Positions 54,075 to 62,377 of a stretch of 64,000 nt of DNA are shown in pieces (the stretch's first letter is position 1; every line of letters begins with the position of its first letter). The DNA lies in NCBI GenBank assembly GCA_023439505.1, contig JAEXNR010000062.1, forward strand, positions 62,001 to 126,000. Direction: 5' to 3'. The translations under genes were made by a program, and so were the position numbers. This DNA comes from Bacillota bacterium. GTDB lineage: Bacteria; Bacillota; Clostridia; Lachnospirales; Lachnospiraceae. Under the pieces are notes generated by a model. That model was given only the letters and a program-made list of their open reading frames with translations. It did no database searches and was not told the DNA's origin.

Positions 54075-54961
54075 AGAGAATAATTAAAATTGGGACGAGA
54101 AGAAGCAGATTAGCACTGGTACAGACAAATCTGATCATCGAACAGCTTCAGCAGACGGATCCCGGCCTGTCCTTTGAAGTAATACCCATCAGTACCACCG
54201 GTGATGAAATTCTGGATAAACCATTGATCGAATTTGGAGGCAAAGGTGTCTTTGTTGCGGAATTTGAAAGAGCTCTGCAAAACCGTGAGATTGATCTTGC
54301 CGTACACAGTGCCAAGGATATGCCCATGCTGTTGCCCATAGGGCTTGGAATTGTTGGGATACCAAAGAGAGAGGACCCGAGGGATGTTCTGGTTTCCAAA
54401 GGAGATGGTTTGTCAGCAGAGAAGCCCCTCATCATCGGAACCAGCAGCCTGAGAAGACAGATGCAGATTAAACAGTATTTTCCCAAAGCACAATGTGTCA
54501 GTCTTCGCGGTAATGTGGGTACGAGGCTGGATAAACTGTCCTCAGGGGAATATGACGGCATTATTTTAGCGGCAGCGGGATTAAAACGTCTGGGCCTACT
54601 GGGGGATCAGGAATATCACATCCGTTATTTTACACCGGAAGAATTTATTCCCGCAGGAGGTCAGGGAATTCTTGCTGTGGAAGGACGGCTGGAGGATGAG
54701 CTCACCTCAATTGTGCGTCAAATCAATCATGAGGAAACGGCGATCTGTCTGAAAACGGAGCGGTCGGTCTTGCAGTATCTAAATGCCGGATGTCACGAGG
54801 CGGTCGGTGTTTTTTCTTATGTGGAAGGGAAACGGATCTATCTGAGGGCTGTTTATGAACAGGACGACAGAATCTGTTTGGTGGAAGATCAGGATCAGAC
54901 AGACAATTATCCGGAATTGGCAGACAGAGCGGCCAAAGAGCTTATGAGACAGATCAGATAG
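54071..54961 (+). CDS. hemC: Hydroxymethylbilane synthase
   Basis: A 296-residue porphobilinogen deaminase. Features are KIGTRRSRLALVQT at the N-terminus, VHSAKDMP, GTSSLRRQMQ and the dipyrromethane Cys in YLNAGCHEAVG at about 238. It condenses four porphobilinogen units. Its ATG overlaps the stop of the previous gene, showing tight coupling. Confidence 0.95.
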   Translation: MKRIIKIGTRRSRLALVQTNLIIEQLQQTDPGLSFEVIPISTTGDEILDKPLIEFGGKGVFVAEFERALQNREIDLAVHSAKDMPMLLPIGLGIVGIPKREDPRDVLVSKGDGLSAEKPLIIGTSSLRRQMQIKQYFPKAQCVSLRGNVGTRLDKLSSGEYDGIILAAAGLKRLGLLGDQEYHIRYFTPEEFIPAGGQGILAVEGRLEDELTSIVRQINHEETAICLKTERSVLQYLNAGCHEAVGVFSYVEGKRIYLRAVYEQDDRICLVEDQDQTDNYPELADRAAKELMRQIR

Positions 54962-54977
54962 GAAGAGGGAAAAGAAG

Positions 54978-56525
54978 ATGGAAGAAGCCGGAAAAGTATA
55001 TCTGGTCGGTGCAGGACCGGGAGATCCGGAACTGATCACCAGAAAGGGACTTGCCATACTATCCGCGTGTGATGTTGTGATTTATGACAGGTTAATCTCA
55101 GACGAACTGCTAACCTGTGTAAAAGAGAGCTGTGAGAAGCTCTATGTGGGCAAAAACAAAGGGTTTCATACACTAAATCAGGAAGAAATCAACCGTCTGA
55201 TTATTCAAAAGGCAAAAGAGAGGCAGATCGTGGTCCGGCTAAAGGGAGGCGATCCTTTTGTATTTGGAAGAGGAGGAGAAGAAGCACAGGCACTCATCGA
55301 GGCGTCCATCCCATTTGAGGTAATACCGGGAATCACCTCTGCTGTAGCGGCCGCAGCCTATGCGGGCATTCCAATTACCCAAAGGGGTGTGAGCCAAAGT
55401 TTTCATGTGATCACCGGACATACCAAAGATTACCGTGTAGGAATGTCAGAAGACTTTGAGGTCCTTGCAAAACTGAATGGTACCCTTGTGTTTTTAATGG
55501 GGTTAAGCAATCTGGAAGAAATCGTGGACAGACTGTTAGTGCATGGCAAATCACCGGATACCCCGGCAGCCGTAATTTCCAAAGGAACCACCAGAGAACA
55601 AAGAGAAGCAAGGGGAAATTTGAAAAATATTGTTTCCCGTGTTTTAGAGGCAGGGATTATCTCTCCTGCGGTGATTATTATTGGGGAAGTGGCAGGACTT
55701 GATATGAAATCCCCTATCAGCGGGCCGTTATCCCATGTCTGTATCGGAATAACCGGTACCAGAGAATTCAATGAGAGATTGGAGAAACCGTTAAAAGCCC
55801 TGGGAGCAAGGGTGGAAATTATTTATCAGTCAGAGATTATAGAATATCAGAACAACGAAGCCTTTGAAACAGCGTTACGTTCCTTGAAGACCTATCAGTG
55901 GATTCTGTTTACCAGTTCCAACGCAGTGAATATTTTCTTTCAAAGGATGTTAACCTTAAAGATTGACTACAGAACATTAGCCCCGACGAAATTTGCTGTC
56001 ATCGGCAGTAAAACGGAGCAGACTCTGCTTCAATATGGTTTTACACCAGATTATAAGCCGGAAGTTCATACCGGTGAAGCATTGGCTTACGGGTTATGTT
56101 ATCTTATAAATGAGAAAGACAGACTGCTGATTTTGCGCGCTGAGAGAGGAAGTCAGGATTTAAATCTTATATTAACAGAGCATAAGATTGCCTTTGACGA
56201 TCTGAAAATTTATGATGTCTGCGGATCAATGAGAACCGCAAATCAGACGCAGCATCGGACGCTTCGGCCGGATTATATGGTATTTGCCAGCGCATCCGCT
56301 GTTCATGGGCTGATGAAGGAGGCAGAAGGTCTTATTTTGGATACAAAGATTGTATGTATCGGAGATGTGACAGCAAGGGCGCTGAGAGAATACGGAGTAT
56401 CAGAATTGCAGCTGGCGAAGGAATGCAGTATCAATGGAATCATATCATGCATTACGCATGCAGAAATGAGGGATGATTATGATGAAAACATCATTCAAAC
56501 GGATGAGAAGATTAAGGGGCAGTGA
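54978..56525 (+). CDS. Uroporphyrinogen-III C-methyltransferase / uroporphyrinogen-III synthase fusion
   Basis: A 515-residue fusion. Residues 1-250 are CobA-type methyltransferase (VGAGPGDPELITRKG, VVRLKGGDPFVFGRG, PGITSAVAAAAYAGIPITQR). Residues 255-505 are HemD (uroporphyrinogen-III synthase), with LKTYQWILFTSSNAV. It therefore closes the ring and then adds two methyl groups to give precorrin-2, directing flux to siroheme or corrinoids rather than haem. This fusion is common in Clostridia. It overlaps hemB by 47 bases if hemB starts at 56479. Confidence 0.93.
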   Translation: MEEAGKVYLVGAGPGDPELITRKGLAILSACDVVIYDRLISDELLTCVKESCEKLYVGKNKGFHTLNQEEINRLIIQKAKERQIVVRLKGGDPFVFGRGGEEAQALIEASIPFEVIPGITSAVAAAAYAGIPITQRGVSQSFHVITGHTKDYRVGMSEDFEVLAKLNGTLVFLMGLSNLEEIVDRLLVHGKSPDTPAAVISKGTTREQREARGNLKNIVSRVLEAGIISPAVIIIGEVAGLDMKSPISGPLSHVCIGITGTREFNERLEKPLKALGARVEIIYQSEIIEYQNNEAFETALRSLKTYQWILFTSSNAVNIFFQRMLTLKIDYRTLAPTKFAVIGSKTEQTLLQYGFTPDYKPEVHTGEALAYGLCYLINEKDRLLILRAERGSQDLNLILTEHKIAFDDLKIYDVCGSMRTANQTQHRTLRPDYMVFASASAVHGLMKEAEGLILDTKIVCIGDVTARALREYGVSELQLAKECSINGIISCITHAEMRDDYDENIIQTDEKIKGQ

Positions 56526-57465
56526 GGAGTTAAGAGCGTTGGTCAGGGAGAATAAAATCAGCAGCGAAGAGCTGATTTATCCGATCTTTGTAACAGAGGG
56601 GGAGAATAAGAGGATACCCATTCCTTCCATGCCCGGAATCTATCAGTATTCCATTGATCAATTAGATGGCATTCTGTTACAGATGAAAGAAAGTCATATC
56701 GGCGGTATTCTGATATTCGGCGTGCCGGCGCAAAAGGATGCAATGGGGAGTGAGGCTTACAATGATCAGGGAATCACACAGAGAGCCATTCGGTTTATAA
56801 AAGAAAAGGAGCCGAAGCTATTGATTATCGCAGATGTCTGCTTGTGTGAGTATACGTCCCATGGTCATTGCGGACTGGTTTGCGACGGAATCGTTTTAAA
56901 TGACGAGACACTTCCGCTATTATCTAAAACAGCAGTCAGCCTTGTAAAAGCGGGAGCCGATATCATTGCACCGTCAGATATGATGGACGGAAGAGTCGGA
57001 GCCATCCGGGAGGCACTGGATGAGCATGGTTTTTACCGGATACCTATTATGTCCTACAGCGCAAAATATGCGTCAGGGTATTATGCACCCTTTCGTGATG
57101 CGGCACAATCCGCACCCCAGTTTGGCGACAGAAAAACCTATCAGATGGATCCCTGCAATAGAAAGGAAGCGCTTCTGGAAGTGGAGGAGGATCTGACGGA
57201 GGGAGCGGATATGATTATTGTGAAGCCTGCCCTGGCCTATCTGGATATGTTAAAGGAAATATCCCAGCGGTTTTTATGTCCCGTGGCCGCCTATAATGTC
57301 AGTGGTGAATACGCGATGGTAAAGGCGGCTTCAGAAAATGGCTGGATTGATGAGAAGAAGATTGTGATGGAAAATGTGCTTGGTATGAAACGCGCGGGAG
57401 CGCAGATCATCATCACCTATCACGCCCTGGACATTGCCCGGTGGTTGAAAGGAGATGCAGAATAA
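56479..57465 (+). CDS. hemB: Porphobilinogen synthase
   Basis: A 328-residue delta-aminolevulinate dehydratase. The MRRLRGSEELR start, IADVCLCEYTSHGHCG (Cys-rich zinc site), PSDMMDGRVGAIRE, the Schiff-base Lys in SYSAKYASGYY and the second active-site Lys in MIIVKPALAYLD are all present. The start is uncertain among ATG 56473, 56479 and 56482; 56479 is 6 bases after GAGGG. Its stop overlaps the start of hemL. Confidence 0.95.
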   Translation: MMKTSFKRMRRLRGSEELRALVRENKISSEELIYPIFVTEGENKRIPIPSMPGIYQYSIDQLDGILLQMKESHIGGILIFGVPAQKDAMGSEAYNDQGITQRAIRFIKEKEPKLLIIADVCLCEYTSHGHCGLVCDGIVLNDETLPLLSKTAVSLVKAGADIIAPSDMMDGRVGAIREALDEHGFYRIPIMSYSAKYASGYYAPFRDAAQSAPQFGDRKTYQMDPCNRKEALLEVEEDLTEGADMIIVKPALAYLDMLKEISQRFLCPVAAYNVSGEYAMVKAASENGWIDEKKIVMENVLGMKRAGAQIIITYHALDIARWLKGDAE

Positions 57466-58745
57466 TGAAAACAGAAATTTCAGACAGACTGTTTGCACGG
57501 GCAAAGGACAAAATCCCCGGAGGGGTTAACAGCCCGGTTCGCGCCTTTTTAAATGTCGGGCGCAATCCCTTGTTTATTGACAGAGCAAAGGGTTCCAGAA
57601 TCTATGATGCAGACGGAAATGAATTCATAGATTATGTCTGCTCCTGGGGGCCGGCTATCCTGGGACATGCCTGTGAGGAAGTGGTTGAAGCGGTAAAAAA
57701 AGCTTGTGAGAAAGGTCTGACCTATGGGGCACCGACAGAAAATGAAGTGATCCTGGCAGAATTAATCTCGGAAATGATGCCTCCCGCTCAAATGGTCAGA
57801 CTGGTCAGTTCCGGTACGGAAGCAGTGATGAGTGCGATCCGGCTGGCAAGAGGCTTCACGGGAAGAGACAGGATCATTAAGTTCAGAGGATGTTATCATG
57901 GACACAGTGACGGGCTTCTGGTAAAGGCCGGTTCCGCTGCCTTAACCGGGGCAGTGCCGGATAGTGCCGGTGTACCGGCTTCTTATACCCGCAATACCCT
58001 TGTCTGCGAGTATAATGATCTGATTTCTGTGGAACATGCTTTTGCCCAATATCCGGGTGAGATTGCCGCTGTAATCGTGGAGCCGGTGGCTGCCAATATG
58101 GGGGTAGTGCTTCCTGCCGATGGTTTCCTGGAAGGACTGAGAAAGATCACCGGGGAACATGACGCTCTTCTGATCTTTGACGAAGTCATCACAGGGTTTC
58201 GGCTTTCTCCAGGTGGTGCCAGCGCTTACTATCAGATTGAACCGGATCTGATTACCCTTGGTAAAATTGTAGGGGGCGGAATGCCCATTGGCGCTTATGG
58301 GGGCAGGAAAGAGATCATGAATATGGTGGCACCTGTGGGAGGAGTCTATCAGGCGGGAACCCTCTCCGGTAATCCGATCGCAACCACTGCAGGAATAACG
58401 ACCCTGAATATTTTGAAAAAGAATCCACAGATTTATGATGAACTGGAACAAAAGGCCAGGAAGCTGGCAGAGGTATTTCAGTCAGAGAGTGCTGGCGATA
58501 AAGTGACGGTGAATCAGATCGGATCGTTATTAAGCCCGTTCTTTACCAAAGATCTGGTCAAAGGATATGAAAGTGCACTATCCTCGGATCAGTCAAGATA
58601 TGCCGGATATTTTCAGCACCTGTTAGAACATGGCATATATGTTGCACCTTCCCAGTTTGAGGCGATGTTTCTTTCAAGGGCACATACCTGGAAGGAGATT
58701 GCGGCCACATGTGAAGTGATGCTTGATTTTTTAAAGACATTATAA
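57465..58745 (+). CDS. hemL: Glutamate-1-semialdehyde 2,1-aminomutase
   Basis: A 426-residue PLP enzyme. It has KIPGGVNSPVRAF, VSSGTEAVMSAIRLARG, GCYHGHSDGLLVKAGS and the PLP Lys in LGKIVGGGMPIGAYGG at about 266. It turns glutamate semialdehyde to 5-aminolevulinate. It ends the operon; with hemA it supplies the precursor for siroheme. TAATG overlap with hemB. Confidence 0.95.
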   Translation: MKTEISDRLFARAKDKIPGGVNSPVRAFLNVGRNPLFIDRAKGSRIYDADGNEFIDYVCSWGPAILGHACEEVVEAVKKACEKGLTYGAPTENEVILAELISEMMPPAQMVRLVSSGTEAVMSAIRLARGFTGRDRIIKFRGCYHGHSDGLLVKAGSAALTGAVPDSAGVPASYTRNTLVCEYNDLISVEHAFAQYPGEIAAVIVEPVAANMGVVLPADGFLEGLRKITGEHDALLIFDEVITGFRLSPGGASAYYQIEPDLITLGKIVGGGMPIGAYGGRKEIMNMVAPVGGVYQAGTLSGNPIATTAGITTLNILKKNPQIYDELEQKARKLAEVFQSESAGDKVTVNQIGSLLSPFFTKDLVKGYESALSSDQSRYAGYFQHLLEHGIYVAPSQFEAMFLSRAHTWKEIAATCEVMLDFLKTL

Positions 58746-58761
58746 AACTGCTGTAACAAGA

Positions 58762-58808
58762 ACGGCATCCTTTCCCGGGCAAGTGTTGCTGCCAGGACAG
58801 GATGCCGT
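58762..58808. terminator. Hairpin between hemL and the convergent TraB gene
   Basis: ACGGCATCCT (58762-58771) pairs with AGGATGCCGT (58799-58808). It probably ends both transcripts, though the T tract is short. Confidence 0.65.
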
Positions 58809-58826
58809 CAGTATTTATCTATCATG

Positions 58827-59984
58827 TTAACGAAACAGATTTCTTATGATATCTGTGCCGGCAATGAAGGTACCGATAGATCCTCCCAAATTTGCCATAA
58901 ACACAACCAGAATGGTTTTTAAAAAACGATTTGTAAAGAAGCCCTTCAGACTAAAAATATCCGTTTGGATATTTTGCATATCACGAACCGTTGGCTTGCG
59001 AACCGTTGCCTCCACCAGTCCGGCAAACCATCCACAAGCCAGAAGCGGATGCAGGGTGGTAATGGGTGCGGCAACGAGGGAGGTAAGAATGCTCAATGGA
59101 TGTGCCGTAGATAAGAGGGTAAACAGGGCTGCCAGTGCTCCGGTCCAAAGAACCCAGGAGGAGAGCTGTTGTAATCCGGTCTGGAAATTAAGGGCAAAAG
59201 CATAAATAAAAAGACCTGTTACAGCCAGAGGAATGATCCAGCCGGCAATCTTTGATACAATGCCTTTGGGCGGAACGAGAGAGATACGTTCCATATCCTG
59301 TTCTTTATATAGTTCTTTGCTGACACCTGGAACATGGGCGCCTCCAAGAATGGCAACAATTTTCTTACCGGGCGCATTCTTAATCTTGTTGGCTAAATAT
59401 TGATCACGTTCATGAATCAATATCTCCCCAACGCTGGGAAACTGCTTCTTGATACTGCCGATGGCAGATTCCAGCATATCCTCTTTTAATAATTCTTCCA
59501 AATCCTCATCGGAGATCTCCGTATCATCCTCGTCAGAAAACAGGAGACTCCCGAAGAGTCTGGTTTTCTCCATGAATTTTAATTTACGCCAAATACGCAG
59601 AAAGGTTGTCTGAATGCTTCGGTCGGCTAAGACCAGTTCGGCATCGATTTCTTTGGCACTTTCTATTCCCTGAAGAACTTCTCCGCCTACGGGGGTATCC
59701 AGCTTTTTGGCTATCTTTTTTTGATAAGAGCTTAGTAACAGGTTGGCGACAAGAAAGCCTACCTTTTTGTTTTTGATAATCTTAACAATGTCGGTATCCT
59801 CCCAGGATTGGGGATTGAGTATATTCTGATACCGGCCTTCATCAAGTTCTATGCAGACACTGTCCGGCTGTTCCTCAGCAATGACTTGTTTTACCAATTC
59901 TATACTTTGCTTTGATACATGGGCAGTAGCGATTAAGATAATTTCCTTCTCCTGATAATTCAATTTTGTTATATTTTGATCCAA
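58827..59984 (-). CDS. TraB-family protein
   Basis: A 385-residue protein. The soluble N-terminal half has LIATAHVSKQSIELV, VCIELDEGRY, ADRSIQTTFLR and AILGGAHVPG, the four conserved TraB/GumN segments with His, Glu and Arg residues that resemble a metalloprotease-like site. The C-terminal half has about four spans. TraB of enterococci lowers pheromone release; roles in other bacteria are unknown. It is the only minus-strand gene in the 36.6-64 kb region. Confidence 0.87.
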   Translation of the reverse strand: MDQNITKLNYQEKEIILIATAHVSKQSIELVKQVIAEEQPDSVCIELDEGRYQNILNPQSWEDTDIVKIIKNKKVGFLVANLLLSSYQKKIAKKLDTPVGGEVLQGIESAKEIDAELVLADRSIQTTFLRIWRKLKFMEKTRLFGSLLFSDEDDTEISDEDLEELLKEDMLESAIGSIKKQFPSVGEILIHERDQYLANKIKNAPGKKIVAILGGAHVPGVSKELYKEQDMERISLVPPKGIVSKIAGWIIPLAVTGLFIYAFALNFQTGLQQLSSWVLWTGALAALFTLLSTAHPLSILTSLVAAPITTLHPLLACGWFAGLVEATVRKPTVRDMQNIQTDIFSLKGFFTNRFLKTILVVFMANLGGSIGTFIAGTDIIRNLFR

Positions 59985-60096
59985 TTTATCTCCGCCTTCC
60001 TCTCGTTTACTTCCTTAACAATGCGATATCAGTATACAAGTATTGCGTATTTAAGTCAAGTCAGGTAAGTTCTCAAATTATAATTACATATAAACG

Positions 60097-60125
60097 TTGA
60101 CAAATGAAGGAAAGTATCCTATTCT
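60097..60125 (+). promoter_or_regulatory. Promoter of the C39-like gene
   Basis: TTGACA (60097-60102), 17-base spacer, TATTCT (60120-60125), about 68 bases before the start codon. Confidence 0.65.
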
Positions 60126-60192
60126 AGAAATCATACTAAACTGATATGATATATGAATCACGATTAAATTTGAGAATGAATGAGGTGATCCG

Positions 60193-60810
60193 ATGAAAAA
60201 TCCATTGCATTATCAGACAACAGAATATGATTGCGGACCTACATCCATGCTGAATGCAGTTAATTATCTGTTTCATCGTAAAGAAATATCTCCCGATGTG
60301 GTCAAGAACATTATGCTCTACTGCCTGGATAGTTATAACAAAAAAGGTGAAGCTTATAAAAACGGTACGACCGGGATGGCAATGCTCTTTTTGTCGAATT
60401 GGTTGAATCAGTTCGGAAAAGTGAAGAAATGGCCCATTCATTGTGAAGTACTAAACGGTGAAGTGATACAGGTAAGCTTAACCAGCAGAATCGCCGAATG
60501 TTTAGGCCAGGGCGGAGTTGTGGTCGCGAGAGTTATGCTGGGATGCTGGCATTATGTTTTGATTACCGGAATTGATTCAGAATATGTTTACCTGTTTGAT
60601 CCATACTATAGAGTGAAAGCTTTTCAGGAAGACGGGATAGATATTATAAAGGATGCTCCGTTAAAAATGAACCGTAAAGTAAAGCATACCTATATGAACA
60701 GTGAAAGCAATGGAAATTATGCTTTTGGAAAAAAGGAAGGCAGAGAATGCATTCTTCTCTATAATAAATCGACGCAGATTACGATGGCTAATATAGAGTA
60801 TTTTATTTAA
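60193..60810 (+). CDS. C39-like peptidase-family protein
   Basis: A 205-residue papain-fold protein. The catalytic Cys is in TTEYDCGPTSML at about 14, followed by LGCWHYVLITGID with the His at about 120 and FDPYYRV. No signal peptide or ABC domains are present, so it acts in the cytoplasm and is not a bacteriocin exporter. GAGGTGATCC precedes the ATG. Physiological target unknown. Confidence 0.75.
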   Translation: MKNPLHYQTTEYDCGPTSMLNAVNYLFHRKEISPDVVKNIMLYCLDSYNKKGEAYKNGTTGMAMLFLSNWLNQFGKVKKWPIHCEVLNGEVIQVSLTSRIAECLGQGGVVVARVMLGCWHYVLITGIDSEYVYLFDPYYRVKAFQEDGIDIIKDAPLKMNRKVKHTYMNSESNGNYAFGKKEGRECILLYNKSTQITMANIEYFI

Positions 60811-60934
60811 AGCAGTGTTGAATGATCAGGCATGAAGCTTCCATTCTCATGCCAACAAAAATACGTCTAAAAACATACATAACGCTAGGAACAAAATAGA
60901 ATTTTAAAATATTTAAATTTCTGATGAAAAGTTA

Positions 60935-60963
60935 TTGACAATGAGAAAGGTTCATCATATAAT
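60935..60963 (+). promoter_or_regulatory. Consensus promoter of cysK
   Basis: TTGACA (60935-60940), 17-base spacer and TATAAT (60958-60963): a perfect consensus. The A+T-rich stretch that follows contains the near-palindrome AATCATATATGAATT, whose ATATATGAATT core also occurs near 36598 before the LysR gene; a shared sulfur regulator site is possible. Confidence 0.8.
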
Positions 60964-61024
60964 AATAACATATTAATCATATATGAATTATATTATTTAT
61001 ATAAATTTAGAGGAGGTAATATTT

Positions 61025-61957
61025 ATGTCAAAGATTTATAAGAGCTTGACTGAATTGGTGGGCAAGACACCTTTACTTGAAATTTCTAACTATGAGAAGA
61101 AGAATGCGTTAAAAGCGACAATTTTAGCAAAACTTGAATATTATAATCCCGCCGGAAGCGTAAAAGACAGAATTGCAAAGGCGATGATTGAGGATGCAGA
61201 AAATAAAGGTATTTTAAAATCAGATTCCGTAATTATCGAGCCTACAAGCGGTAATACAGGAATTGGTCTTGCATCCGTTGCAGCGGCAAGGGGATATCGT
61301 ATTATACTTACGATGCCGGAGACGATGAGTATTGAGAGAAGAAATTTATTAAAGGCTTATGGCGCAGAACTGGTGCTTACAGAAGGTGCTAAGGGGATGA
61401 GAGGAGCCATCGAGAAGGCAGTGGAATTATCCAAGGAAATCCCGAATGCCTTTATACCCGGACAATTTGATAATCCTGCAAATCCTGCTGTTCACAAAGC
61501 AACCACAGGACCTGAGATCTGGGAAGATACAGATGGTAAGGTTGATATTCTGGTAGCGGGAATTGGCACCGGCGGAACCATTACCGGTTCCGGAGAATAT
61601 TTGAAATCACAGAATCCAAATATTAAAATTGTTGCGGTAGAGCCTTTTGACTCTCCTGTTTTATCAGAAGGAAAGTCCGGCCCGCATAAAATTCAGGGAA
61701 TCGGAGCAGGCTTTGTTCCTCAGGTATTAAATACGAAGGTTTATGATGAGATCATCAAGGTAAAGAATGAAGATGCATTCCAGACCGGAAGAGAATTATC
61801 CAAGGCAGAAGGATTGCTGGTGGGTATTTCCTCAGGTGCGGCAGCATGGGCTGCCACAGAACTTGCCAGAAGACCTGAAAATGAAGGCAAGACAATCGTC
61901 GTTATTTTACCGGATACCGGTGAACGTTATTTATCTACCGCACTGTTTGCAGAATAA
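61025..61957 (+). CDS. cysK: Cysteine synthase A
   Basis: A 310-residue O-acetylserine sulfhydrylase. The PLP Lys is K47 in PAGSVKDRIA. PTSGNTGIGLA binds the substrate carboxylate, and VAGIGTGGTITGSGEYL binds the cofactor phosphate. It makes cysteine from O-acetylserine and sulfide. The AGAGGAGG site gives ATG 61025. It has its own promoter and is followed by a long hairpin, so it appears monocistronic. Confidence 0.95.
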   Translation: MSKIYKSLTELVGKTPLLEISNYEKKNALKATILAKLEYYNPAGSVKDRIAKAMIEDAENKGILKSDSVIIEPTSGNTGIGLASVAAARGYRIILTMPETMSIERRNLLKAYGAELVLTEGAKGMRGAIEKAVELSKEIPNAFIPGQFDNPANPAVHKATTGPEIWEDTDGKVDILVAGIGTGGTITGSGEYLKSQNPNIKIVAVEPFDSPVLSEGKSGPHKIQGIGAGFVPQVLNTKVYDEIIKVKNEDAFQTGRELSKAEGLLVGISSGAAAWAATELARRPENEGKTIVVILPDTGERYLSTALFAE

Positions 61958-61967
61958 TTTAAGGATA

Positions 61968-62022
61968 GAAAGAAGAACTACGGAATGGATGCCGTTGGTA
62001 ATTCATTCTCGGTTCTTCTTTC
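61968..62022 (+). terminator. Composite hairpin after cysK
   Basis: GAAAGAAGAAC (61968-61978) pairs perfectly with GTTCTTCTTTC (62012-62022). Inside it, GAATG pairs with CATTC. No T tract follows, so it may stabilise the cysK mRNA end rather than terminate. Confidence 0.5.
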
Positions 62023-62147
62023 CGGATAAAACCATACGCCAACCATTGCCAGATAAAAACAGATTGACATCAATGCGTATATCGTATATACTATATCAGT
62101 CTTTACTATCCATAGAAGTATACTATGAAATAAAAGGAGGAGAACAA

Positions 62148-62231
62148 ATGCGAACACCAATCGTAATGATGTGTATGAATAGCTGCTGTATGTGCTGCAT
62201 GCAGATGATGTATTTACACAGTGATAGGTGA
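62148..62231 (+). CDS. Met/Cys-rich 27-residue leader peptide upstream of metN
   Basis: A short ORF with an excellent site (AAAGGAGG, 8-10 bases before ATG) and TGA at 62229-62231. Residues 7-21 read MMCMNSCCMCCMQMM: seven Met and five Cys in 15. It lies 146 bases before metN, with a hairpin and an intrinsic terminator between. This is the layout of an amino-acid-responsive transcription attenuator, here for methionine and/or cysteine supply. No family match is recalled. A metal-binding small protein is the alternative. Confidence 0.65.
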   Translation: MRTPIVMMCMNSCCMCCMQMMYLHSDR

Positions 62232-62248
62232 ATGCAATGTTTTCCACG

Positions 62249-62317
62249 TACAAAGAAAGAACATGGTCTTTGTAAGTTAACATAGAGCAGGAGGCTATCG
62301 CGGCTGTCCTGTTTTTT
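62249..62317 (+). promoter_or_regulatory. Candidate attenuator: hairpin plus intrinsic terminator before metN
   Basis: TACAAAGA (62249-62256) pairs perfectly with TCTTTGTA (62267-62274). A second hairpin has CAGGA (62288-62292) pairing with TCCTG (62307-62311), extended by GGC/GCT-type pairs with a bulge, and is followed by six T (62312-62317). In the leader ORF, ATAGCTGCT (62179-62187) can pair with AGCAG and CTAT of the terminator 5' arm (62286-62298), a possible antiterminator covering the Cys codons. Folding energies were not computed. Confidence 0.55.
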
Positions 62318-62377
62318 CTTTGTCAAAAATGGATCAGTAGAGCAATAAAATCTTGTTGAAGCATGGGGTGATGGAAC

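Noticed and set aside
60193..60810. Bacteriocin-processing ABC transporter peptidase domain
   Set aside because: The protein lacks membrane and ATPase domains and no precursor peptide gene is adjacent.
61767..62147. Long frame reading from within cysK into the leader ORF
   Set aside because: The first part is an off-frame shadow of cysK with no coding character. Only the last 27 codons, with their own ribosome site at 62134-62142, look translated.
62101..62377. S-box (SAM) riboswitch upstream of metN
   Set aside because: I looked for the S-box conserved core and did not see it; the leader ORF with terminator explains the region better.
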